Positions 9,429 to 19,188 of a DNA stretch of 26,628 bases are shown here, piece after piece. The notes under the pieces were generated by a model. It was not told where the DNA came from and did not search any database. It was given only the letters and a program-made list of their open reading frames with translations. The position numbers and the translations under genes were made by a program. Source of the stretch: Polysphondylium violaceum. Taxonomy: Eukaryota > Evosea > Eumycetozoa > Dictyosteliales > Dictyosteliaceae. The DNA lies in NCBI GenBank assembly GCA_000277445.1, contig AJWJ01000319.1, positions 1 through 26,628 of the forward strand. The letters are read 5' to 3'. The stretch's first letter is position 1. Each line of letters starts with the position of its first letter.

Positions 9429-9965
9429 ATGGACTCTTTACTTATAGGATTTCAACAACTATTGCAAAAAGAATGTGAGGAAACATTAATTTCCTGTCCA
9501 TTTGATTATTTTGGTTGTAAAACTACCTTTCACAAAGAATATTTAAATATTCACCTAAAGTCTGATGAACATATATACCATTGCTATGATGTTCTAGATA
9601 GAATTGTATCTGTGACAAAGTTAGAAAGAGGTAACTGTAAAACTACTTTTCAATTTTTAGGGGTCGAAGCATTATTCTCATACAACATTCACGAAACAAC
9701 AATTTGTGCAATGGTATTCAACCTCGAAAATCAACCTTTTGCAAAAGATTATGAATTTTCAATTAATTTGTATGACATAAACAACTGTCGTTTAAATAAA
9801 GGACGTAAGTAGAATACCAATATTTTGCACTATTTCAATATTAACTGTAAGATTGAAATTGTAGAAACTGAAGGTTTGGCAGACTCAAAGTGGGCACTAT
9901 TTATGGACCCTAATTTTATCCACAAGTTTCACTCTATAACTTTGACGATATTTAAAAAAAAATAA
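9429..9965 (+). CDS. RING-less TRAF-like protein, copy E
   Basis: Model: exons 9429-9804 and 9865-9965, giving 158 aa; intron 60 bp, phase 1, GTAAGT to TTGTAG, at the same place as the last intron of copies A-D. The protein keeps one finger segment (CPFDYFGC, then HLKSDEHIYHC) and the conserved C-terminal half (KLERG, TTFQFLGVEALFSY, NQPFAKDYEF), ending SITLTIFKKK. The RING and the first fingers are missing, and no RING lies between copy D and this start. It has its own ATG with block 4 upstream. It is the most diverged copy, yet its frame and splice sites are intact, which argues against simple decay. Without a RING it could act only as a substrate-binding or competing partner; that is inference. 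Confidence 0.65.
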
Positions 9966-10107
9966 ACATAAATAAAGATAGTCAATATTACAGTTTTTTA
10001 ATATTATTTATTGTAAATTTAAAATAGCCCTCATCTAATTTTTTAGATCTCATTGGGCTAGAGACCCACATAAATCATTTTGGAAACTTTTTTCTATTTT
10101 TATTTTT

Positions 10108-10170
10108 TGGAAACATTTAAAGACTAAAAGTGAATGTCATGTTTGGAGAGTTCCTGTTTCAATACTATAA
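10108..10170 (+). pseudogene. RING-exon relic at array edge
   Basis: The frame reads WKHLKTKSECHVWRVPVSIL then stop, against CWENHLKTRKTCPVCRLNIS in copy B. The last Cys pair is altered (CHVW), and the front half of the RING is not recognisable. It marks the right end of the array, about 90 bp from the stop of the convergent adaptor gene. Confidence 0.5.
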
Positions 10171-10260
10171 CAACAAAATACAACAATCCAAATAAATAAA
10201 GAAACATATATAATGTGAATTAAAACAAATATGTTAATTTTTGTTTTATTTTAAAACTAA

Positions 10261-11885
10261 TTAAAAGTTTAAAAAGTTCATTTTCGATTTAACATTGGCG
10301 GGGATGGGGACAGAGGGGGGAGGGGTTGGTTGAGGGGCTGATGATGTTTCTAAATCTGGTTTGCTGCAAACATTGGCAACTTGTGCACCATTGGTGCTGT
10401 TATTTTTAAAAGTACCCATTGACAAAGAGAATTTTCTTTTTGGTTCTGTTGGTGGCAACTCGTCACCGTTTGAGGGTGGAGAAGATGATTGAGCAACGTT
10501 TTCTGGCGAGGATTGTTGTTTGCCGTCGTCAGAGGAATTGAAATCTGGTGAGGAAACGTCTATCAATGAATTAAACGATGATGCAAGAGGCGATGAAATG
10601 GGTGTTGTGTCTTTGGATGCACTGTTGCCTGCACCGCCGCTGCTATGGTTCATGGCAACACTGCCGCCACCGCCACTGCCATTAGAGGAGCCTTCGTTTT
10701 CGTCTTTACTATTTTGAGCGGCGTTTGGATGACGAAGAGTAAACATGATACGATTGGTGACACGAGTGGATGTGGTAGCGGTTGATTGCACCGAGGTGTT
10801 GCCCCATTTGACAGTTTGGGGTGGATCATAAATATGTTTGTCAATCTTGGGTAAAGTGTCTGGTTGAGTAAACACCTTGGCGGGAATTTCAATGTTTTCC
10901 AACGAGGAAATAATGTTGAGTTGGTGTTGTTGATAGTCTAAATTATTGTCAATAATGAAACCATTGCTTGAAGAAGAGTTTAATAAATTATTGGATGATA
11001 GGGATGATGTTGTGGAGGAAATTGAAACTTGTGACGATGAGAGGTTATTGCTACTATTACTATTGTTGCTGGGCGATGAAAAACTATTGTTGATTATATT
11101 TGAGGTTGGTGATGTGGATGTGGGTGTGGTGGAAATGGGTGTTGAGGATGACGAGTTTGAATACGTCAATGAGGGTGGGATGACATTGTTGCTATTGGTG
11201 GTCTCTATAATTCTGCCAAATATATTTACGGGTTGGGGTGTGTTTTGTGAGCCTGTGATAAAGGAGGGTGGTGCGATGAGATTTTGTGTGGTGGGTTGAG
11301 TGGATTGGGTAAAGTGTGGTTGGATTTCATTGATACGTTGAGTGAGCACATCGACACCGTCTTCACCAAACAATACTCTTTCCAGTGCAAAATAAACTTC
11401 AGTATACTTTTTCATAATGTTGTGAATGAGCAACTCTTTAGACACGGTCCACAACACTCTTTTAACTCTAACCAAATACACTGATCCCTCATAAGGATTG
11501 TCATTTGCTTGTGAAATTGCCAATATAAATATATCATTTAAAATCATATAATGAACTCTATACATATTTAAAACTACAATTGATCCTGTTAAATGATTGG
11601 TTGATCCTTTTGTTCTATAGATTTAAATTGGATTAGAATTTTGAACCTTTGTCAATATTGAGATTGAGATTGAACCAACTTACATAAAATGATCATCATT
11701 TAAAGAAATATGATTTTTAAATGCTTTTGCGGCTAACAACGCTTTGTCTGGTGATAAATATTCTCGTCTAAAAGGAATCAGTATTAATCTTCTGTTTGAT
11801 CGAGATTGAAATCGAGATATACATACACATTGGAAAACAATATAGTTCCATCATGTTGTTGGATTACTATTCCTGATATTGTCAT
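10261..11885 (-). CDS. Longin-domain adaptor subunit, TSET/TPLATE medium chain (TCUP/TML-like)
   Basis: Model on the minus strand: exons 11885-11827, 11767-11684 and 11614-10261, giving 498 aa; introns of 59 bp (GTATGT...TTTTAG) and 69 bp (GTAAGT...CTATAG), both phase 2. Residues 1-145 read as a longin fold of a clathrin-adaptor medium chain: GIVIQQHDGTILFSN, REYLSPDKALLAAKAFK, YRVHYMILNDIFILAISQAN, KKYTEVYFALERVLFG. From memory of the family, the YRV-x-Y, AxxN and KY-x-EVY-x-AL-x-x-VL-x-G pattern fits plant TML and dictyostelid TCUP better than the AP-1 to AP-4 mu chains. TSET is an endocytic coat complex at the plasma membrane. Residues about 150-490 are Ser/Asn/Pro/Gly-rich and disordered, ending KSKMNFLNF. 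A mu-homology cargo domain is absent, and only about 300 bp lies between the stop and copy E. Family call moderately sure; longin fold more so. Confidence 0.7.
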
Positions 11886-14086
11886 TTTTTTAAAGTCTGA
11901 TTGAATGTATAAATTGAAAATTAATAAATGGCCTGTATTGGTATTTTCGAATGAAGGGTTTTGGGGGGCTTGAAAAAAATTAAAAAAAAAATAAAAAGGA
12001 CTTGATGGGTGGGTGGAGTGGGTCTATACAATACAACAAACTATACACAGATATAAAAAAAAAAAAAAAGGTTTTATATATCTTTTACTATTACAACAAA
12101 TAACAAGACACCGCACTACACTTTACACTAAAGATAATAATCATGATACAAAAATTTATATAAAAAAAAAAAAGAAAAAAAGAAAAAACAAAATCAAAAA
12201 AATTAAAAAAAATCACAAAAATAAAAAACGGGCAAGAGGATTTTTTTTAAAATTTCTCCTCCACACTGCTTGCTCTCACCAACACAAAAATCTAATCTCG
12301 AAAAGTATCGTGTTGTGTGTGATCACGGTGGATAATAATAATGTGCGCTATTACAATACACTACCAACACTGACAATACGTATTGTAGCGTCGTAGAAAT
12401 GAAATGGAGAAAAGGATTTAATTTTAGGTGTACAATTACTTGTTTTGATGATTTCGTAATGAGTAGAAAGAATAAAATATATAACTGGATGATATTGTCA
12501 TTTTTGGTGTTTTCTTTTTGTGTATAAACATCATTGTATCTTATTCATTCAGGTGTGTTTGGGTGTGGTGTGGGAATTTATTATATCAAACATATATAAT
12601 ATATATATATCTGCGTGTGTGTTGTGTGAATATTTGTTTTCTTATGTGGTGGGTGAATGTGAATGTGATAAATGTGTTAAATGGAAAACATAGCATTTGT
12701 ATAATAGGAGGGTGTTTCATCAAATTATATATTATTTCGGATATCATATGATATCAGTGAGTATGATCATGAATGATGTTAATGGGGTTAATCGTAGTAG
12801 TAGGAGCAGTAGTCATGTTTAAAAATAGTATTCAATACCAATACAATGGAGGGAAAAATATTGTTGATGAATTCTTTTGACTACATTGATTAAATATATC
12901 ATATCCATCTCGTATCATACTACAGTAATATTAATTGATGGTATATATAAGCCATTTTTATTGGCAAACAAATAAATAAATTCATAAAATCTGTGTTATT
13001 GTTTAAATATCCATTGTTGTTGTTGCTAAACAAACAAGGATACACATAACATATAAAACAAAAATGGAAATGTAATGTATAGAGTATTGAAACCAACATA
13101 AACCAAACAAACAAACTTTTATTACTTACATGCATATAGAATAATTAATATGTGTTGTTATTAATTACTCTCTTACTATATATTGTGATAAATAAATAAA
13201 GATAGAAAAAAAAAAAATGGAAAAAATGTTATATATAAATACAATTGAATAAATAAGAAACTTGGATGTGAGACACAATGGAATTAAATTAAACTTTGTT
13301 ATCACTATTTCACTTCTCAATTATTTGCTCTTCTCTTGCTTTCTTGTTGCTTTGTATTTTCTTTTTTTAAAATTTAAAAATAGAAAACGGGGGTAGTTTT
13401 AGGGTTAAAAATATCTAGATATATAAATGGATCTCTGTTACCCCGTTTCTTCATTTATCATGTGTGGGTGTGTTTATTTTTATTTCTTTTATTTTTTTTT
13501 CTCACCATGCTAACACACTACAGCCCTCTTTGCATAAAAACATTGGTGAGGTGTGTGGTGAACGGGAGGATAATGGTGGGTATTTAAATATAGATTTATG
13601 TGTTGTGTTGATAAACATCCTTGATCATTCATTATTCAACTGATCAATCGATTCAATTTAAATACTATTAAATTTCAATATTGGGTGTGTTTATGCAGTT
13701 TTATCTTTTGAGAAATATTAAACATTTATTTTCACACAAAGCACACACACATATACCCATATTTCACACAAATAAAATAAAATGTGTATATTTTTAAAAG
13801 TGATCACTTTGAATTTAATCAATCGACAATGGTGTGTCTATTTTTAGAATTGGTTTTGCATGCAATCGATAGTGATGAATGACTGACGTGATAATAAATT
13901 AATTAGGCCAGACTTTTGAAGAATAATAACAATAACAAAACACAATCGGTAGTTTTATTCATATGAGAAAACAGTCTAGCGATAGCAATATAAATAAAAC
14001 TTTAAAAGGGACTACTTTTTTATGAGGCTCGCGAGGCCCAAAAAAATTTTTAGCATCATCACAAAAAAAGAAAAAAAAAATTGGGG
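11886..14086. other. Gene-free AT-rich intergenic stretch (2.2 kb)
   Basis: I find no gene here. Open frames at 12013-12396 (Lys-rich, from A-runs), 12518-12751 and 12920-13135 are composed of simple sequence and lack coding character. No tRNA-like A/B boxes were found. The stretch should hold the promoters of both flanking genes. It contains G/T-rich runs (12550-12660, 13460-13570), a less AT-rich patch at 12260-12395 ending near a 14-bp palindrome (12373-12386), and a 16-bp palindrome (12740-12755). An unannotated noncoding RNA cannot be ruled out by eye. Confidence 0.6.
13884..13891 (+). promoter_or_regulatory. TGACGTGA, possible stress-type bZIP site
   Basis: TGACGTGA lies 281 bp upstream of the OST48 start. 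TGACGTG(G/A) is the known unfolded-protein-response element core in animals, and oligosaccharyltransferase genes are common targets there. Whether dictyostelids use this site is not known to me, and an 8-mer can occur by chance. Confidence 0.15.
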
Positions 14087-14138
14087 AAAAAAAAAAAAAT
14101 GATCATCAAAAAAAAAAAAAAATTTAGATGATCATCAT
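14087..14138 (+). promoter_or_regulatory. Oligo(A)-TGATCATCA core promoter motif of OST48
   Basis: Thirteen A residues (14087-14099) run directly into TGATCATCA (14100-14108), followed by another A-run and TGATCATCAT (14129-14138). They lie 72 and 43 bp before the OST48 ATG. The same arrangement, A14 then TGATCATCAT, lies 57 bp before the SEC11 ATG. Confidence 0.5.
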
Positions 14139-14171
14139 ATATTATTAGTCAGATATAAAAAGATAGATACA

Positions 14172-15737
14172 ATGAAGTCCTTTATTATATCATTAATTAT
14201 TGCCTGTATTTTAGTATCCAATGTATTTGGTGCTGTTGGAGGCAAAAGAGTGTTGATTATAGTGGATGATCTCTCTATGGTAAAATCTCATTCACAATTC
14301 TTTTCAACCCTTGAAGGTAAATAATATCTATAGATCCCTATTGCTGTCATCACGACCACCACCACCACCCCACCACATCGTTGTTCTGTTGTAGATATAA
14401 TAAATAATATCTACGGATATTGGAAATAGGGAATAGGGAATATTAACTCAACATAATCAATCTACTTAGGTAAGGGATATAAAATAGAATATCATTCAGC
14501 TGGTGATAAAGTAGAGTTGGAGAAATACGGTGATTTCTTTTATGATCATTTAATTCTTTTTGCACCAACCTCTGATTCTTTATCAATCACCTCTAGTGAT
14601 GTATTGAAGTTCATTGATGGTGGTAACAATGTATTCATTGCCGCTTCAAATGGTGTTATTTCTGATACTGTTCGTGATATTGCTACTGAATGTGGTATTG
14701 AAATTGAAGACGACAAGACCTCTGTTTTTGATCACTTCAACTATGATAAAGTAAGTTTACATATCTATATAAATTGATATCATGATAGATATTAACATTA
14801 TCCACATCCATACACTACTATAGCAACAATCTGAACAAAATTTAATTGTAGCTGATCAATATATTCAAGATGCACCAATTATTTTACAAGGATTACAAAC
14901 ACCAGTTCTTTTCAAAGGTGTTGGTCATTCTATTAGACAAAACCCACTCAACTATGCAGTTCTTACTGGTTCAAGTACCGCTTATTCCAGAAAGGCTAGT
15001 GGTGTTGCTACTAAACTTATGGGTAAAAAAGTTGGTTTAGTTTCCTCCCTTCAAGCTCGTAATAACGCCAGAGTCACCTTTGCTGGTTCAATCGATATGT
15101 TTAGCAACAAATTCTTTACCTCTAAATTAGGAAAGTAAGTAGTCTATATCAATAGCTACAACCCTTCATGTATATTAACCACCACAACAACAACACTCAT
15201 AGGGATACAGTTGGAAATAGAGAATTTGCCGAAAGTTTACTTTCATGGACTCTCCAAGAAAGAGGTATTCTCAGATCCTCCAATTTGAGCATTAAAAAGA
15301 TTTCCACTGAATCCAACTCTACCGTTGCCCCAGAGATCTTGACCATCAAGGATGAAATTGAATACAGCATCACTGTTGAAGAGTTTGTCAAAGACCAATG
15401 GGTTCCATACGTCGGCCAATTGGAGCTTGAAATCATTATGTTGGATCCATACATCCGTACCTTTATCAAAGGTAACAAAGACGGTGAATACAAATCCATT
15501 ATCAAACTTCCAGACGTCTATGGTGTATTTACTTTTGAAGCCACCATCCAAAAACCAGGTTACGGTAATCTTGATACTTTTGTCCGTCAACCAATCCGTC
15601 CATTCCGTCACGACTCTTATGAAAGATTTATTCCATCTGCTTTCCCATACTATGCCGCCTGTTTCTCTATGATTGTCGGTGTCTTTGTTTTCAGTATCGT
15701 ATTTTTATTCCACCAAGAGCCAAAGAAAGCCTTATAA
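14172..15737 (+). CDS. Oligosaccharyltransferase 48 kDa subunit (OST48/DDOST/WBP1)
   Basis: Model: exons 14172-14316, 14470-14750, 14824-15134 and 15203-15737, giving 423 aa; introns 153, 73 and 68 bp, phases 1, 0 and 2. This is a non-catalytic core subunit of the ER oligosaccharyltransferase, which moves the lipid-linked glycan onto Asn-X-Ser/Thr of entering proteins. A signal peptide ([20 protein letters not shown]) is followed by the family opening [12 protein letters not shown]. Family stretches are [35 protein letters not shown] and [11 protein letters not shown], then EFVRQP-like [16 protein letters not shown]. One C-terminal membrane span (about residues 393-414) ends in a short cytosolic tail KKAL, a KKxx ER-retrieval signal. 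Length is near the usual 430-450 aa. Open frames on both strands across exon 4 are shadows. Very sure. Confidence 0.95.
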
Positions 15738-16146
15738 ATTAATTCATTTAAATTCAACTTTAAATTGATTAAATCCTTTTTTTGAGGAAACAAAAAAAAA
15801 AAAAAAGATAAATGGAAAAAAAGAAATAATAAATAAATTATTGTTGTTTTAATTAATAAATTATTAGATTTGTGTAATAAATTGATCCAATTGGATCTCA
15901 AAATTCTTTTATAAAATAGAGTGAAGATCTTCAAATTAAAAGTTAGATTTCATATGGTGGATTTTATGTTTCCATAAAATGTTAAATAATTTTGTTAATG
16001 CAGTAAAACCCTATAAAAAGCAGAATAGTATGTATTCTGATCAGATGAAAATAAAAAGGCCTTTCAAAGAAATAGATTTACAACAAAAATTAAAAAATAT
16101 GAAAATTATTTATATATTTATTCTCTATTCCTTTATGTAACCAAAT
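15738..16146. other. Convergent 3' spacer
   Basis: Lies between the tail-to-tail ends of OST48 and the minus-strand helical protein gene. AT-rich, with AATAAA-like signals for both strands (for example 15826-15860 on +; TTTATT around 16107-16123 for -). No gene seen. Confidence 0.6.
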
Positions 16147-18934
16147 TTAATCTAATAATGAAGGATGAATTAATTTTCTCAAGATTGTTTGTTCTAGTTC
16201 AAATGGAATTGGATGTACCTTTTTAATGGAATCGTGGAATTCACCAGAGAGATAATGTTTGGGTAAATTGATATTGTTGTAGTTAAATACAGATGGATCA
16301 TCTGATTTAGACAAAGAGTTTGAAATTTTATCAACAATTTCAGCGTTACCTTCGTTCTTCATGTCTTCCAAGATTTTGAAAATTTCTTCTGGATAGGGGA
16401 TTTTTGGGTGTACTTCAATGTAGGCAGCAAGGGATTTGATTTTATAGAGATTTTGGGTTTGAGATAAAAGCATAATTAAACTATCCATATTCAAATCGCC
16501 GACAAGGTTTCTGTTTAATAGCATAATGTTAAATTCATACATATTGTCTGCTTGGGCAAATGTTTTGACCATAGAGTTGAGAATGATACCGTTGGGGAGA
16601 TTGAGATTTTGCGAGATGAAAAGTAAATCCAACCAATATTTGATCGATGAGTCATTCTTTTTGTTGTACACTTGGCTGTAGGCTCTGACCAGAGGGGTGA
16701 TGGAGTAGTGGTTGATGAGCTCGATGTTTTGGTTTGCAAAGCTAATTGCTTGATGATAATGTTCATTGATTACCATCTCTTTTAACAAGAGATTAAATCC
16801 ACCGATAAAGTTGTTGTTGGCGCCTTGTTTGGCAAAATGTTCTTTGATGACTTTGGTAAAGGTTTCCCTGAGTTTACCATTAGAGTTGAATTCACCGGCC
16901 AAGATAAAATCAGAGATTCTTTCCAGAGTGGTTTGGTAAATTTCTTTTTCTTCTAAAATCATAGACGACAACAAAGAGAATGCCAAATTCTTTTGGCCAA
17001 TAAATATGAGTTTGTTGAATATTAAATTTAATTCAACAGGAGTGGGCTTTGGGCTAATGAGAGCTTTGATATCTTTGATGTTGGCGGCAATGTCCTTGTT
17101 GCCAAGGTGAAGGGCCGAGTAGTATTCTGGGACAAGTAAACCAATGTTGGCGCTATTGTACATGGGGTTGTTACCAATACTAACAAGGGCATCAACAAGC
17201 AATGTCCCAGAGGGGATTAAATATTTACTAAAGAATTGGGCAAAGAGGAGATTGAAAATATTGTGATCTTGAGAGCCAGATTGGTTTTGTTGAATTAGTT
17301 GATAAAGTAATTTCTCTGATGCTCTTTGTTTGCTATAGATAACTGGCATTGACAATACAGAGTCAGCTCTCATTGCTCCAAGATGTCTCATTTCTTCAAA
17401 AAAACTTTCAATATTGGTAATTTCTTCTGGCTCTTTGATTTTAAATGGTGATGCTTGTTTTTCAACTGATTGGTGATAATAGTTTAGGATTTTACTCCAG
17501 AACTCCTCACCTTTCTTTCTATCTTTTGGAGAATTTGATTCAAACCAAACAAAGTTGGATAAGGCTTTTTTATGATATGGAATATTAAAAGTGGCTCTCG
17601 AGACTAGGATCCATTGGAGTGCTAAATCGTATCTGTTGGTCTTGAGAAAGCCTTCAGTGATGAGCTGTATGATAATCTTTTTGTAATACTCGTCCAAACT
17701 TTCAAACATGGCCAACATACCTCTGACCATATGGGGCTTGGTATTGTCTTGGGCAGACATGGCCTTGGTCTTTTCTCCATAGAGATAGAAAAACATAACC
17801 TTTCCAATGACTTCGGGTTTCTGGAGTTTAAGGACTTCTAAAAGAATTGGGTATACTTGATTAAAGTTTTCTCTATCCTTTTTCCAAAACAATGAAATGG
17901 CTTGATGGAATATTTTTGGCAATATTTTGATTGTGTTGCCCTGTGAGGCATTGTAAAAATCTTGTAAAATATATTTAATCAACAAGGGTTTCTTGTTTTT
18001 AATTAAACCTGTAAATAGGGTATTGTACTCGGCACTTGTGAAGCCCATCTTGCCATCTGCACCAACATTATTTTTTGCAAGTAGATAAAAGTTTTTGAAA
18101 TTATAATCGTCTTGGAAATTGATGGAAAACAAAGTCATATTGAATGCAACCTCTCTCTTTAAAAGGTGTTGTTTGGCTAGAGTATCGACAAAATGGTTCA
18201 ACTTTTCAGAATTGGCGTCGTTTGTTAAAATTTCATTGAAAACCTTTGTAAAAAGGGCTGATCCGAGAAATGATTGAAAGTATTGTGCAAAACTGAGCAG
18301 ATATTTAAACACAAAATCATGGTTTTTAATACTCTTGTTGACCACCAAAGTAAATACTTTCTCCATAATTGGGTTTCCATAAGTATCTTGTTGCACATAA
18401 TTTGCCAAAAGACGATTTGAAATCTGAAAAGCACCAATCTTCCCCTCTTCACTTTCAAATAGTTTTTCTAATAAAACGATGATATTTTCATTTTGCATAA
18501 CTTGTTTCATCTCTAATCTGTCAAAGTGTTTCATCATATCGCTTGCATGACGGTTTTCAGATATAGCTAAAATCTTTTCTCTTTATGACTTTTGGTTAGT
18601 CTGGTGCATTTGATTTTACATTATTAAGACTTACCCTAATTCTCTTTGCTTGTCTTTTAAATTTATATGTCCTGCTTTGTAATCTTGTTTTTGGTATTTT
18701 GGTCGTGGTGGGTGACGCTGATATCTGATTAAATTAAAGTTGATTAGATTGTATTCATTGAAAAGATCCCACACACAAGATCTAAACATACCCCACACCC
18801 CATGGTGTGTCAATAGATATAATATAATAAACTTACTCATTTCGTTGTCCCTCTGTTGAAAATGTTCTCAGCAGAGTAGCGGGTGATCTAGACTGATTCA
18901 GAATAGATCGAGTGGACCGAATCAAAGACAACAT
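16147..18934 (-). CDS. Large helical-repeat (PPR-like) protein, likely mitochondrial, minus-strand member of pair
   Basis: Model on the minus strand: exons 18934-18837, 18724-18635 and 18541-16147, giving 860 aa; introns 112 and 93 bp, both phase 2. Exon 1 gives an Arg/Ser-rich, acid-free start (MLSLIRSTRSILNQSRSPA, then TLLRTFSTEGQ), a textbook mitochondrial presequence with a likely cut near RTFS. The second junction uses a CAAG acceptor. The stronger-looking TTTTAG acceptor 25 bp upstream would bring a stop, so this junction is the least sure part. The body is almost wholly predicted alpha-helical, with pairs of helices of PPR/TPR size, but no crisp PPR consensus. PPR-like proteins in dictyostelids act in organelle RNA metabolism; the role here is inferred. 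It shares segments with the divergent neighbour (NRYDLALQWI; YLIPSGTLLVDAL). Confidence 0.75.
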
Positions 18935-19188
18935 TGTATCTCTGTCTGTGTAATAGTAATCAGTGCTGATCAAGGTCTCTTCTTATCCTCAAAAAATCTA
19001 GAAAAAAAAATAATTTAAAAAAACTTTTTTCAAAAACGTTCGTTTTTTTGGTAAATTAAAAAAAGTTGCTGACGCCAGAATTAGAATCTGTTGTCTGCGA
19101 GGATTGGGTTAGATAGATACGACAGACACACACACACAAAGACATATATTGATTCATAGTCAATATATGTACACAGTCCGCCACAATA
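18935..19188. promoter_or_regulatory. Bidirectional promoter of the mitochondrial paralogue pair
   Basis: 254 bp separates the two divergent starts. It is AT-rich, with A-runs on both strands and an inverted repeat AAAAACG-TT-CGTTTTT at 19032-19047, followed by CTGACGCCAG (19070-19079). No other gene fits between, so both genes must take their core promoter from this segment. Confidence 0.6.

Noticed and set aside
68-10170. Transposon-driven spread of the RING/TRAF genes
   Set aside because: No terminal repeats, target-site duplications, transposase or reverse-transcriptase sequence around the units; genes keep introns. Unequal crossing-over explains the array.
10946-11299. Plus-strand frame with a poly-Leu run
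   Set aside because: Antisense of the Ser/Asn-rich tail of the minus-strand adaptor gene. The sense gene has a spliced, family-like N-terminus.
11684-11700. TGATCATCA-like sequence near the adaptor gene
   Set aside because: It is inside coding exon 2 (LNDDHF codons), not next to an oligo(A) tract or a start.
12013-12396. Lys-rich open frame in the intergenic stretch
   Set aside because: Composed largely of A-runs (KKKKK) with no coding character and no homologous-looking segment.
15197-15672. Three open frames on both strands over OST48 exon 4
   Set aside because: Shadows of a well-recognised gene; none resembles a protein family.
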